DNA of 64,000 nt from JAGNNV01 sp031412915. GTDB taxonomy: Bacteria; Acidobacteriota; Vicinamibacteria; Fen-336; JAGNNV01. This document shows, piece after piece, positions 9,186 through 18,046 of the stretch (position 1 is its first letter; each line of letters begins with the position of its first letter). Under the pieces are notes generated by a model. The model did no database searches. It saw only the letters and a program-made list of their open reading frames with translations, and had not been told where the DNA came from. A program made the translations under genes and the position numbers. The stretch is taken from contig JANODX010000062.1 in assembly GCA_031412915.1 (NCBI GenBank), positions 7,734-71,733 of the forward strand. Reading direction: 5' to 3'.

Positions 9186-10970
9186 CTAACGCGAGGTGAG
9201 CAGCGCCTCTGCCATGGCCATCGCATCCGTGCCCCAGTAGGTCGAGGGCCGCGGGGGGGTCGCGAGCCCTTCCATCGCCCGGGAGGAGAGGACCAGGTTG
9301 CGGAGCCCCTGCGGTATCCCCTCCCGTCCCAAGCGCGCCCCCATGACCGCCCCCACACAGGTGGGCAAGGCATCGGAGTATGAGCCCGCGGCCAAAGCCC
9401 ATTGAAGGGCCTCCTCGAACGATCCGGACCGAGTCAGATGGAAGAGCGCCGCCTGAAGCGCGTCCAGGACACTCGGCGTCTCCCGCGCGCCACGAAATGT
9501 CTTCGGAGGTTCGAAGGACTCGATGATGGCCGCGATCACTTCGCCCGCACAACCGGTTCGACGGGCGAAGGCATGGCCGTCCGCCACCGCGGCTTCCGCA
9601 TCGCGGCCTTCAAGCAGCGCCTGCATGATGATGGCGAGAACGGCGGCGGCATCGCCGGCGATGGGGGCGGGATGGGTAAGGGCGGTGTCGGTCCGAACCG
9701 TGGCGGCAAGGATCAACGGATCCGCGGCGTGGCCCCAGACCGCGAGCGGAGTCACTCGCGCGAGCGCCATGGCGGACAGATTTCCGGCAAGGGGCTCGCC
9801 CCTGGCCGCCGACTCGATGGCGCGATCAGGTTCGATGGGAGAGGATTGAGCCCAGTCGGCATAGACCCGGCTCAAGCTCCTGGGGTCGGAGGCGAAATCG
9901 ATCAGCGACCGGCCCACTGCGATCGCCAGTTCGCCCGCGGAGCCCGCTTGACCGGCCAGCACCCGCCGTTTCAAGGCCGCGACCTCGATGGACGGGACCC
10001 TCAAAGGATCTCCTGCGGCCCCGGACTCGGGGCCGGAGAAGAGCGCCCCCAAAGCGCTGCCCACGAGGTGGCCGAGCAAAGCGCCTTGCCCTCGGGCCAG
10101 AAGATCCGGGTTTCTAACTCCCCCGCCCTTGGCCAGCCGTACGATCGGCGTGTCCGACTCACGCGGCGATCGAAAGGCCAGATCCCAGTTTCTCGACGAT
10201 AGTTGGAGCGCCACCGCTCGAGAGCCCGCGAACAGGCGGGGCGCGGTTCCACTCGCGTCGTCTTCGTAGACCGGTTCGTTTCCATTCTGGTCGACGATGA
10301 CGCCTCCGGCGGCCAGGATGAGGCAGTGGCCCGCCGCGAAGTCCCAGGTCTTCGGTGAATACAGCGACGTGGCGGCGCTGGCCTCTCCGCTCGCGACCCG
10401 GGCCAGGCGGTGGGCGATACTGGGTATCGCCATCACCCGCGCAGGCCTGGCGCACTGCAGATTTGCCCGGGCCGCGCGGTCGCCCCCGCCGGAGATGAGG
10501 ACCACGTCGAGGTCGGTCAGGGTCTGGGGCAGGGTGGAGGACACCGGTGCGCCGTCCTTCCAGACTCCCTCTCGTCCCACCGCCGCGGAGTACACCGGAC
10601 CGTCGTCTCCGGGGTACCCGAACGGGTGAACGACGCCCAGCACGGGCCGACGGTCCCACACCAGAGCGATCGAAACCGAACTGCCCCTTCGGCCCTTGAT
10701 GTAGTCCCGCGTGCCGTCGTTCGGGTCGACTACCCAGATCGGCGCGCCCTTCGCGCCGGGAACGCGCTCGGTTTCCTCGCCCAGGAATCCCCACTGGCCG
10801 TCGCCGGAGAGGAGGATGTTCTGAATGAGCTGCTCGGCTTCCGTATCGGCCGGGGCCTTGTCGTACTCGCCGCGCGGCCCCGCCGGCCGATGGAAGTCCA
10901 CACGGAGCAGCTCTCCCGCGGCGCGCGCGGCCTTGATGGCGAGGTCGAGGTAGGGTGCGAACGATTCCAC
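9186..10970 (-). CDS. Inositol-monophosphatase-family domain fused to a degenerate ADP-ribosylglycohydrolase domain
   Basis: 594 residues, GTG start at 10970. Residues 1-255 are an IMPase-superfamily phosphatase with all metal motifs present: GEE (E65/E66), DPNDGT (D82, D85) and WDFAAG (D210). Residues about 295-594 follow the ADP-ribosylglycohydrolase (DraG/ARH) fold pattern: GALLGHLVGSALG, an RVTPLAVWG block, TALTHPAPIAGDAAAV and GAVMGARLG. However, where the family has the metal-binding TDDT motif this protein has GSAG (343-346), and the C-terminal DTDT motif has become YSDA (531-534), so only one of the acidic ligands remains. The first domain is probably an active sugar or nucleotide phosphatase; the second may only bind ligand. 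Substrates are unknown. Confidence 0.82.
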   Translation of the reverse strand: MESFAPYLDLAIKAARAAGELLRVDFHRPAGPRGEYDKAPADTEAEQLIQNILLSGDGQWGFLGEETERVPGAKGAPIWVVDPNDGTRDYIKGRRGSSVSIALVWDRRPVLGVVHPFGYPGDDGPVYSAAVGREGVWKDGAPVSSTLPQTLTDLDVVLISGGGDRAARANLQCARPARVMAIPSIAHRLARVASGEASAATSLYSPKTWDFAAGHCLILAAGGVIVDQNGNEPVYEDDASGTAPRLFAGSRAVALQLSSRNWDLAFRSPRESDTPIVRLAKGGGVRNPDLLARGQGALLGHLVGSALGALFSGPESGAAGDPLRVPSIEVAALKRRVLAGQAGSAGELAIAVGRSLIDFASDPRSLSRVYADWAQSSPIEPDRAIESAARGEPLAGNLSAMALARVTPLAVWGHAADPLILAATVRTDTALTHPAPIAGDAAAVLAIIMQALLEGRDAEAAVADGHAFARRTGCAGEVIAAIIESFEPPKTFRGARETPSVLDALQAALFHLTRSGSFEEALQWALAAGSYSDALPTCVGAVMGARLGREGIPQGLRNLVLSSRAMEGLATPPRPSTYWGTDAMAMAEALLTSR

Positions 10971-11036
10971 GAGCCAATCTTACGAGGTGCCTTGGTCGCC
11001 GCCTAGACGAGAACCTGACGCCCATGGGGATACGCC

Positions 11037-11051
11037 CATGCCCTGGGCATG
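11037..11051. terminator. Short perfect hairpin between two minus-strand genes
   Basis: CATGCCC-T-GGGCATG is a perfect 7-bp stem with a one-base loop, 15 bp downstream of the M14 peptidase stop in the direction of its transcription. There is no U-tract on either strand, so a terminator role is a weak inference. Confidence 0.3.
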
Positions 11052-11066
11052 GTGACGCGCGGCCTT

Positions 11067-13850
11067 CTACTGGTCGGCGGCGGCCGGCTTCCCGGCGGGA
11101 AGCGGGGCCTGGCTGCTCAGAAGATCGTTCCAATGGAGGATCGTGTTGAAGAGCATTCCGAATTCCCCGTGATTCTGCCAGCGATAGCAGGGGTTTCCGG
11201 CGAAGAGAACGATCTGGCCCTTGCCCTGCGGCACGTCGACGATGGCCGGCCGGTCCTTGATCTCGTTCGGGTTCTTGAAGAGACCGGAGAGCACCGCCTT
11301 CTCGCCGCCCGGGTACTTCATGAGGATCCGGTCCTTCATGATGTCGGGCACGCTGAGCAGCGGACCGTTGCCGTAGCGGACGGAGATCGTCTTGTTCGGG
11401 TAGCCGTAGAAGATCGGATGTTCGGGAGCCTGGATCTCCGCCTCGATGATCGCGCCGGGGGCGTAGAACGCCGCCGAAGGCGCGCGTGCGTCGATCAGCT
11501 TGGCCAGACCGAATTCGGGCGGGAAGTAACTCGCGGCCGCGAGGGTCACGAGCGATCCGCCGCCATTCACGAACTTGTCGAGTTCGGTTGCGCCCTCGAG
11601 ACCCATGCCGCCGGTGATGTCGTCCGACTCGCCGTAGCCGCCGAGCGTCGGGAACTTAGGATCCTTCCTGTAGGGAAGAGGCTTGCCCTTGTTCGCGATG
11701 TCGAACACGAGGCCCTTGGCGGTGCGGCCCTGGTTCGGGATCAGAATGACGTCGTAGTCCTTCGCCAGGTTGCCCGCCTTGACCCGCTCCTTGTAGATGA
11801 GGGTGAAGGGAATGCCGAAGTGGTCGAAGGCATGACGCACCCAGCCGACCTCCTGAGTGTTGCCCCAGGTCGAGAACACGGCGAGTCGGGGCAGGTCGAC
11901 TTCGTGGGTGGCCGCCGAAGGCAGCGCATCAGTCGCCACCGCGGTGAGGCCGAGGGACTCGACCGCGGCCTTGACCGCGGTCGCGTCGCCGCTCTGCGTA
12001 TCGAACCAGAGCGAACCGGCGGGGACGTTGGTATCGCCGATCTTCGCGGCTTTCTCGTTCGCCAGAGTCTTCAAAGCGGGGAACTTGAACCGCAGGCTCA
12101 CCATGTTGTTCGCGCCGAAGTTGAGCGCTGCGACGTAGCGACCGGCGCCCGACTGCGAGCCGGCGAGCTTGATCGTGGTCACCGGTTCCACCGCGGCCTG
12201 GAGGATGGCCGGATCCGCGATCTCCTTGACCTCGGCGTGCGCCATCAGGCCCATTGTCCAGCCCGTATCGTCATACGTGCGCAGGTTCGCGTCGGGGAAG
12301 TTCTGCTTCTCGAGCAGGATCTTTGCGAGACGGCCGTAGGGCTGATCGCGCTTGATCACGTAGGAGCCCGCGGGAAACCGGCCCTCCTTGACGATGACTT
12401 CCGCGGTGGCCTTACCGACCTCGATGCCCTGGATGCGAAGGAGGTTGATCAGCATAGCGACGCGGGTCTGATCGCTCTGGCCGCCCGGGACGACGTAGCC
12501 GTGCGGCGCATCTTTCTTGCCCGACTCGATGGAGTTGAAGCTCTTCTTGTAGAAGTTTTCGAGGATCACCTTCGGAAACTTCGACGTGAGCTCGAGGGCG
12601 GAGAGGACGCCGGTCTCCATGTAGTTCGTGTTGTTGCGCATCGACCAGACGACTTCTCTGTAAGGAGGCCACGGGCGATACCACTCGCGCGAGGTTTGGC
12701 CCGCGCTGCCATCGGGAGGGGCCACGGTGCGCTTCATGGTGGTCGCACCTCCGTTGCCGAAGGTCTCGTACATGCGGATCATGCCGTTGTGGTTACTCGA
12801 CATGAAGGCGAGGTAGCCGGGCGACCACATGTCGACGAAGGCGAAATCCCAGACCCCGGGCATGCCGAACTTCGCCATCTGCGACTTCTCGTAGTTCGAG
12901 AACCACGGCAGTTCGGCGTAGAGAATCGGGTCGAGGGTCGGGTTCTGGGGAGACTGGCCGGAGAACGTGTACAGGAACGGCACCGACTCATGCAGGTCGT
13001 GCATGATCGGCGGATGCCACTGCAGGTACCAGTCGAGCACGTTCTTCATGGTGACCTGCGAATAGTTGATGTCGCGGTTGTTGTCGTGGAACACGTACTT
13101 GCCCCAGTAGGGCGGGCCGCCGGACGCGGTGCGCTCGTCGGTCTCGTCGACCTTGTGGCGGAGGTACCAGTCGACGATGCGGTCGCGGCCGTCGGGCTCG
13201 ACCACGGGATTGATGGCCACGATCACATTGTCGCGGATGCCCTGGTACATGGGGGAGTCGTCGGCCACGAGCCGATACGCGAGTTCCATCAGCATCTCCG
13301 GAGGGCCGGTCTCGGGCGAATGCTGTCCGCCGGAAAGGTAGTACATCGGCTTGGCCTTGGCGATGACATCTTTGATCTGGGCCTCGGTGAATTTGCGCGG
13401 ATCGGCGATCTGGCCGAGGTAGCCCCGATGGAGTTCGAGATCCTTGATGGACTGCTCGTTCGAGATGTTGACGATCATCTGGTCGCGACCCTCGTCGGTC
13501 TTGCCCATGAGGACGATCTTCACGCGCGGCGACGCCTTCTCGAGCGCGCGGTAGTAGGCGTACGCCTCAGTGGTATTGGTCAGGCGATTCGGCGTGCCGA
13601 CGTAGCGGCCGAGGACTTCCTTGGGCGTGGGAATGCCCTTCTTGAGGGGGAGGAAGTCGACGAGCGGCGAAGTGAATTCAGGCCTGGTGGTCCACTCCTT
13701 CACGAGTTTTGCGAACTCGGGATCGGTGGCTTGAGCGGCCGCGGGTCTGGCCGCGGCCTTTCCCTGCGCGTGGGTGTGAGGGGGTGTGGCGAGGATCGGC
13801 GCCGCGAACGCGCCCAGGAGCAGAGCCCGGGTGAGGAGAGAAAGTCGCAA
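11067..13850 (-). CDS. Secreted M14-family zinc carboxypeptidase-like protein
   Basis: 927 residues from TTG at 13850, chosen because GGAGG sits 5 bases upstream and the product then begins with a signal peptide (LLTRALLLGAFAAPILA). The peptidase M14 domain shows the zinc-binding HxxE (H177-SP-E180) in GGQHSPETGPPEM and a later His-rich block MHDLHESVPF that probably supplies the third ligand. The C-terminal third resembles a class-I-glutamine-amidotransferase-like Rossmann domain (YDVILIPNQG, GGGSLVTLAAASYF), an arrangement common in large acidobacterial and Bacteroidota M14 proteins. It should act outside the cytoplasm on peptides. It stands alone, with tRNA-Arg divergently placed. Confidence 0.87.
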   Translation of the reverse strand: MRLSLLTRALLLGAFAAPILATPPHTHAQGKAAARPAAAQATDPEFAKLVKEWTTRPEFTSPLVDFLPLKKGIPTPKEVLGRYVGTPNRLTNTTEAYAYYRALEKASPRVKIVLMGKTDEGRDQMIVNISNEQSIKDLELHRGYLGQIADPRKFTEAQIKDVIAKAKPMYYLSGGQHSPETGPPEMLMELAYRLVADDSPMYQGIRDNVIVAINPVVEPDGRDRIVDWYLRHKVDETDERTASGGPPYWGKYVFHDNNRDINYSQVTMKNVLDWYLQWHPPIMHDLHESVPFLYTFSGQSPQNPTLDPILYAELPWFSNYEKSQMAKFGMPGVWDFAFVDMWSPGYLAFMSSNHNGMIRMYETFGNGGATTMKRTVAPPDGSAGQTSREWYRPWPPYREVVWSMRNNTNYMETGVLSALELTSKFPKVILENFYKKSFNSIESGKKDAPHGYVVPGGQSDQTRVAMLINLLRIQGIEVGKATAEVIVKEGRFPAGSYVIKRDQPYGRLAKILLEKQNFPDANLRTYDDTGWTMGLMAHAEVKEIADPAILQAAVEPVTTIKLAGSQSGAGRYVAALNFGANNMVSLRFKFPALKTLANEKAAKIGDTNVPAGSLWFDTQSGDATAVKAAVESLGLTAVATDALPSAATHEVDLPRLAVFSTWGNTQEVGWVRHAFDHFGIPFTLIYKERVKAGNLAKDYDVILIPNQGRTAKGLVFDIANKGKPLPYRKDPKFPTLGGYGESDDITGGMGLEGATELDKFVNGGGSLVTLAAASYFPPEFGLAKLIDARAPSAAFYAPGAIIEAEIQAPEHPIFYGYPNKTISVRYGNGPLLSVPDIMKDRILMKYPGGEKAVLSGLFKNPNEIKDRPAIVDVPQGKGQIVLFAGNPCYRWQNHGEFGMLFNTILHWNDLLSSQAPLPAGKPAAADQ

Positions 13851-14068
13851 AGGGGCCTCCAGGAGTTGGTGGAACGGAGTGCAGGGTGGGGTGTGGCGTG
13901 AACGTTCGTCGCCGCCCGACGAGAGGGGACGGAACCATACCTCAGCCGAGCGTGGCCATGCGCATGCGCACGCCGGGCTGCTCGCGGCAAGGGTTGGCGT
14001 TTGGAAACACCCGGGAGAGTCGGACGCGGTAAACTTCGCCCAGGAACGGCTCGCAAGAATCGTGACGT

Positions 14069-14142
14069 GCGCCCTTAGCTCATCTGGATAGAGCACTTGG
14101 CTTCGAACCAAGGGGTAGGGGGTTCGAATCCCTCAGGGCGCA
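14069..14142 (+). tRNA. tRNA-Arg (anticodon TCG)
   Basis: Cloverleaf by eye: acceptor GCGCCCT (14069-14075) pairs with AGGGCGC (14135-14141), discriminator A at 14142; D-arm contains AGCTCATCTGGATAGAGC; anticodon stem CTTGG/CCAAG encloses loop CTTCGAA, giving anticodon TCG for CGA codons; T-loop TTCGAAT. CCA is not encoded. It lies only 12 bp upstream of the adenosyltransferase start, so the two may be co-transcribed. Confidence 0.95.
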
Positions 14143-14154
14143 TTCAAAGAACGA

Positions 14155-14700
14155 ATGAAGATCTACACAAAAACCGGCGATCGGGGCGAGACCGGGTTGA
14201 TCGATGGATCGCGGGTGCCGAAGGACGATGCGCGGGTCGCCGCCTATGGCGACATCGACGAGTTGCAGGCGATGCTCGGGGTTATCAACAGCGAAACTCC
14301 GGTCGATTCGCGGCTCGTGGCCCTTCTGAAGACGATTCAGCGCGATCTCTTCTCCCTGTCGGCGCGGCTCGCCGACCCCAAGGACCAGATCGCCGGACGA
14401 AAGGACAAGGTGGTGACTGGGGATTCACGCGTCGAAGCGCTCGAGCGCGAAATCGATGCCCGTGAGGCCGATCTGCCCCCGCTCAAGGCTTTCATTCTCG
14501 CAGGCGGCGGACCCGTCGGGGCCAAGCTTCACCTGGCGCGGACGATTTGCCGCCGGGCCGAACGTTCGGCGGTCCTCCTCGACCGGAGGGCAGGCCTCGA
14601 CCCGGTGGTCGTTGCATATCTCAATCGTTTGTCCGATCTGCTGTTCGTGCTCGCGCGCCACGAAAACCACCGCGCGGCACGGCCCGAAGAAACCTGGTGA
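14155..14700 (+). CDS. PduO-type ATP:cob(I)alamin adenosyltransferase
   Basis: 181 residues, full length for the family. It transfers the 5'-deoxyadenosyl group of ATP to cob(I)alamin, making adenosylcobalamin. Diagnostic segments: N-terminal KIYTKTGDRGETGL (ATP-binding), AAYGDIDELQAMLG, and the C-terminal helix block FILAGGGPVGAKLHLARTICRRAER plus LNRLSDLLFVLAR. No strong Shine-Dalgarno is visible; it follows the tRNA by 12 bp. No other cobalamin genes or adenosylcobalamin-dependent enzymes are next to it. The 273 bp that follow hold a small hairpin (AGGCTG/CAGCCT, 14851-14868) and no recognisable riboswitch. Confidence 0.93.
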   Translation: MKIYTKTGDRGETGLIDGSRVPKDDARVAAYGDIDELQAMLGVINSETPVDSRLVALLKTIQRDLFSLSARLADPKDQIAGRKDKVVTGDSRVEALEREIDAREADLPPLKAFILAGGGPVGAKLHLARTICRRAERSAVLLDRRAGLDPVVVAYLNRLSDLLFVLARHENHRAARPEETW

Positions 14701-14973
14701 GCGAACCCGCGGGTCCCAATTCGTCGCCTGCACCGATTGGCGCCGCCCGCTTAGCCCGGACGGGAGGGCCGCTGCGCCCGGCCGAAACGAAGAATCCTGG
14801 TCTCCACCTCTAGGCCGGGCAGGCCGGGATTTCCGCGGGTGCGATTCGAGAGGCTGTCTCTCCAGCCTGTCACGCCAGTAGGAGGTGTGGGTGGATGGGG
14901 TCCCGAGCGGCGTTCCCCGGGAGGGGCAACTGCAAAGGTACTCCCGGCCGTGCGAAAATGTCAAGCAGAAACC

Positions 14974-15876
14974 ATGATTCCATCAACCCTTGCCCTTATC
15001 CTGTCCATCGCCGTTCAGGCCACCCCTCCGGCGCTTAACCCTGCCTCCAGCCCCGAGACCACCATTGTCGAGTATCTGAAGGCGAACGTGAAGCCCGGCG
15101 AGCCCATGGTGGTGTCGCGACTCTTCAACGAGGTCTTCACCGGAGAGCCCGAACGGAAGGCTCTGAACCGGCTCTTCAACACGTTCTTCAAGATACCGTT
15201 GTTCGTGGTCCAGACCCAGACATCGACCGGTAAGCCGCCGACGCTCAAGGAGATCTCGGAGCAGTTCGCATTCACCGTGCCGGGAACCGCGGACGTCATT
15301 CTCAGGATCATGGAATCGGATCCGCGAATGCCGAAGTTCCTCGAGCGCGATCCCAGGACCGGGGAGATCGTCAAGGCCGACGTAGACAAGATCGTCGCCA
15401 GCCCGCGTTTCGGGAAGATCCTGGAGCGGACGATCACGGGCTGGGAAGGGAATCCGGCTCCCAATTTCGCAGCGAAGGGTTATGACGGGGCCGACCTCGG
15501 TCTCGCCCAGATGGCGGGGAAGCCCTTCCTGCTCTACTTCTGGTTCACCAACTGCCCGCCGTGCGTGAAGACCTCGCCCCTGCTCGTCGAACTCGAGAGA
15601 GTCTACGGTCCGAAGGGCTTCAGCATCCTGGGCCTCAACGCCGACAAGCTGCTCGAACTCGACTATACGGACGCCGACCGGGCGTCCTATGCGAGCAAGC
15701 TCGGAATCAAGTTCACGCTTGGCCACGCGAACGTCGAGGCCCAAACCGCCTATGGCGGCGTTTCGGTTTTTCCGACCCTGTTCTTCGTGGACAAGGCCGG
15801 TGTGGTGGTGAAGCACCTCGTGAACGGCCAGGGGAAGGCCGTTCTCGAGGACGCGGTCAAGCTGGCGCTCAAATAG
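14974..15876 (+). CDS. Secreted TlpA/thioredoxin-like protein
   Basis: 300 residues from ATG 14974, giving an N-terminal signal peptide (MIPSTLALILSIAVQATPP). The first half is an uncharacterised helical region; residues about 165-300 are a thioredoxin-like domain with the redox motif CPPC in FWFTNCPPCVKTSPLL and the cis-Pro segment VSVFPTLFFVDKAG. A thiol-disulfide reductase or oxidase role in the periplasm is expected from the family. The longer open frame from 14839 would place the signal sequence internally and was rejected. Confidence 0.85.
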   Translation: MIPSTLALILSIAVQATPPALNPASSPETTIVEYLKANVKPGEPMVVSRLFNEVFTGEPERKALNRLFNTFFKIPLFVVQTQTSTGKPPTLKEISEQFAFTVPGTADVILRIMESDPRMPKFLERDPRTGEIVKADVDKIVASPRFGKILERTITGWEGNPAPNFAAKGYDGADLGLAQMAGKPFLLYFWFTNCPPCVKTSPLLVELERVYGPKGFSILGLNADKLLELDYTDADRASYASKLGIKFTLGHANVEAQTAYGGVSVFPTLFFVDKAGVVVKHLVNGQGKAVLEDAVKLALK

Positions 15877-15897
15877 ACGTCCGCGGCGGGTTCGTTT

Positions 15898-16791
15898 CTA
15901 AGACACGGGCCGACGCCGGCGCATGGGATTCGGCCCCGTCGTCCCGCCTTCGTCGACCGTGACGGAGAGTTCGACGTTCCCTCCTTCTCGTAAGACCGTC
16001 ACCTGAGCCGCCTTTCCTGGTTCGAGATCGCGGACCGCTTCCCGCAAATCCGAAGCATCTTCAACCGTGGTTGCGCCGAGTTTCAGGAGCAGGTCACCCG
16101 CCTTGATTCCGGCTTTCTCGGCCGCCGAGCCTGCCCCCACTGAGTTCACCAGGATGGCCACATCCTTCGGCGCTTTGAAGTAGCGGGCGAGTTGTCCCTC
16201 GATCTCGGTGTAGGTGATCCCGAGGCGGCCTCTCCCGCCCTGACTGAACGCCATCATGGCGGGGCCTCCCTCGTCGAGCTTGAAGTCAAAGGCGTGGGGC
16301 GCCCCCTCGCGCGACCGGAAGCGAAAGTCGCCGAGGTCGCGCAGTGTCTCGCTCAGGTCTTCAGGGTCCTTCATGTCGGTATCCCGGCCTGACCACTCGC
16401 CGCGTTCCAGCGTGACCGCGACCCTGGTGGGGGATCCTCCCCGGACCAGATCGAGGTCCACGGTGCGTCCCGAGGGAACCTCTCGCACCAAGCGGCGGAG
16501 CTGGGCGGCGGTGAGGACCGACTGCCCCTGGAATCCGACGATGACGTCGTCTTTCCTGATGCCGGCCTTCTCCGCGGCGGAGTTCTTCAAGACCTCGGTG
16601 ACCAGGGCGCCCTTCTCCTCCCTCAGTTTCAGGCGGGCGACCCCATCCTTGTCGACTTCTTCGATCATCACGCCCAACTGGGGCCCTCCCATCCTGACGA
16701 TCTGCACGTGTCGGCCCGAGCCTTGAGCCCACGCCGCTCCCGATGTCAACTGCGCCGCCATCGCGAGTGGCAGCACGAACCGGTTCTTCAT
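15898..16791 (-). CDS. Exported protein with two PDZ domains
   Basis: 297 residues from ATG 16791 (AAGGA 8 bases upstream) with a signal peptide (MKNRFVLPLAMAAQLTSGAAWA). PDZ domain 1 covers about 30-125 (LGVMIEEV, KAGIRKDDVIVGFQG) and PDZ 2 about 200-280 (LGITYTEI, AAEKAGIKAGDLLLKLG). No protease domain is present, so it is a PDZ-only adaptor or a chaperone-like periplasmic protein, unlike DegP. The stop lies 22 bp from the convergent thioredoxin gene. The gene is divergent from the diguanylate cyclase gene over 142 bp. Confidence 0.82.
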   Translation of the reverse strand: MKNRFVLPLAMAAQLTSGAAWAQGSGRHVQIVRMGGPQLGVMIEEVDKDGVARLKLREEKGALVTEVLKNSAAEKAGIRKDDVIVGFQGQSVLTAAQLRRLVREVPSGRTVDLDLVRGGSPTRVAVTLERGEWSGRDTDMKDPEDLSETLRDLGDFRFRSREGAPHAFDFKLDEGGPAMMAFSQGGRGRLGITYTEIEGQLARYFKAPKDVAILVNSVGAGSAAEKAGIKAGDLLLKLGATTVEDASDLREAVRDLEPGKAAQVTVLREGGNVELSVTVDEGGTTGPNPMRRRRPVS

Positions 16792-16933
16792 GGCTTTGTC
16801 CTTCTTTCTCTTGAAATTCGCCCTTCCCTCTAGACGGAGGAGCGCACGGGAAAGTCTCAGAATTTCCACGGGTTCAAAGGGATGGATCGTCCCGCGGGAA
16901 AGCCCGCGACCCGGTACAATCACGAGCGGAGCC

Positions 16934-17848
16934 ATGGTGAGCGATAGCCAGACTGCGTTGCAGAAAGTCCTGGTCGTCGATGGCTCAGCGGCCAGCCGGC
17001 AGACGCTGAGCGATCTCTTGCGAGGCGACTACTCGGTGCTGCTCGCAAAAAACGGCGAGGAAGGTCTGGAGATGGCCCGCCGGTATCTGCCCGACGTGGT
17101 CCTCCTCGAGGTGGTCATGCCTGATCTCGACGGTTATGAAGTGTTGCGCCGCCTCAAGGAGGACGAGCGGACGTCCTCCATCTGCGTGGTCTTCCTCACC
17201 GGTCTCGACGTTCCGGAGGCGGAGGAGGTCGGCTTGAATGCGGGCGCCTCGGACTATGTCACCAAGCCGTTTCACTCCGCGGTGGTCAAGGCGCGGGTGG
17301 ATCTGCACATGCAGGTGGTGCGCCAACGGCGAATGCTGGAATCGCTCGCCAACATCGACGGCCTGACCGAACTTCCGAACCGCCGGCTGTTCGATACGGT
17401 GCTGGCAACGGAGTGGGCGCGGGCGAGCCGCACCGGTTCGCCGCTCTCCCTGGCCCTGATGGACGTCGATTTCTTCAAGCGCTACAACGACTGCTACGGA
17501 CATGCGATGGGCGATCAGGCGCTGCGACTGGTGGCCCGCGCCCTGCACAAACGGGTTCAGCGTCGGGCCGACACGGCGGCGCGATACGGAGGCGAGGAGT
17601 TTGTCGTGGTCATGCCGGAAACGCCCCCCGAAGGCGCCTTGGAACTCGCCGAGAAGTTGCGTTTGGCCGTTCAAAGACTCGGTGTCGCCCACAAGCGATC
17701 GAGCGCCGCAGATTGCCTGACCCTCAGCATCGGAGTCGCGTGCTCGGCCACCGACGCGGTCTCCACCGCGGAAGCGCTGATCGAGCGCGCCGACGAGCGG
17801 CTCTATCGCGCGAAGAAGACCGGACGGAACCGCGTCGTTGGAAGCTAG
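16934..17848 (+). CDS. Receiver-GGDEF diguanylate cyclase with Glu at the phosphorylation site
   Basis: 304 residues. Residues 11-125 are a receiver domain, but the phosphoacceptor Asp is replaced by E59 (VVLLEVVMPDLDG) and the first acidic pair is DG (16-17); T89 and K111 are kept. Residues 140-304 are a GGDEF domain with an intact GGEEF active site (219-223) and an RxxD inhibitory site (RRAD, 210-213). It should make c-di-GMP from two GTP, with product inhibition. The Glu could mimic phosphorylation and keep the cyclase on; this is inference. It resembles PleD-type cyclases with one receiver instead of two. Confidence 0.9.
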   Translation: MVSDSQTALQKVLVVDGSAASRQTLSDLLRGDYSVLLAKNGEEGLEMARRYLPDVVLLEVVMPDLDGYEVLRRLKEDERTSSICVVFLTGLDVPEAEEVGLNAGASDYVTKPFHSAVVKARVDLHMQVVRQRRMLESLANIDGLTELPNRRLFDTVLATEWARASRTGSPLSLALMDVDFFKRYNDCYGHAMGDQALRLVARALHKRVQRRADTAARYGGEEFVVVMPETPPEGALELAEKLRLAVQRLGVAHKRSSAADCLTLSIGVACSATDAVSTAEALIERADERLYRAKKTGRNRVVGS

Positions 17849-17904
17849 GCCGCAGCCCCACGCGGGTGGCGTGCGGGTTCATTCGGGCAATTCCGGAACG
17901 AAGG

Positions 17905-18040
17905 TGGCCCCTGAGCGGAGGGTGGTCCCCGAGCGGAGGGTGGTCCCTGAGCCTGCCTGCGCTGAGCTTGTCGAAGCGTCGAAGGGACCTCGCGACCGAA
18001 GCGTCGGTGGCTTTGAGCGTTCGACGAGCTTACGGCAAGA
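17905..18040. repeat. Small cluster of the window-wide palindromic repeat
   Basis: Three tandem degenerate units around TGAGCGGAGGGTGGTCC, then a CTGAGC..GTCGAAGCG copy and a TTCGACGAGCTTACGG copy. They fill the 198-bp gap between the cyclase and the convergent glycosyltransferase gene. No gene is seen. Confidence 0.75.
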
Positions 18041-18046
18041 ACACAA

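Noticed and set aside
11049..13901. 950-codon open frame on the plus strand
   Set aside because: Antisense shadow of the M14 peptidase gene; low-complexity composition rich in Arg, Gly, Val and Asp and no motif, while the minus strand has clear zinc motifs and a signal peptide.
14701..14973. Riboswitch (cobalamin or other) between the adenosyltransferase and thioredoxin-like genes
   Set aside because: No recognisable conserved box; only a short hairpin and a duplicated GGCCGGGCA-like stretch, and the region lies downstream of the cobalamin gene.
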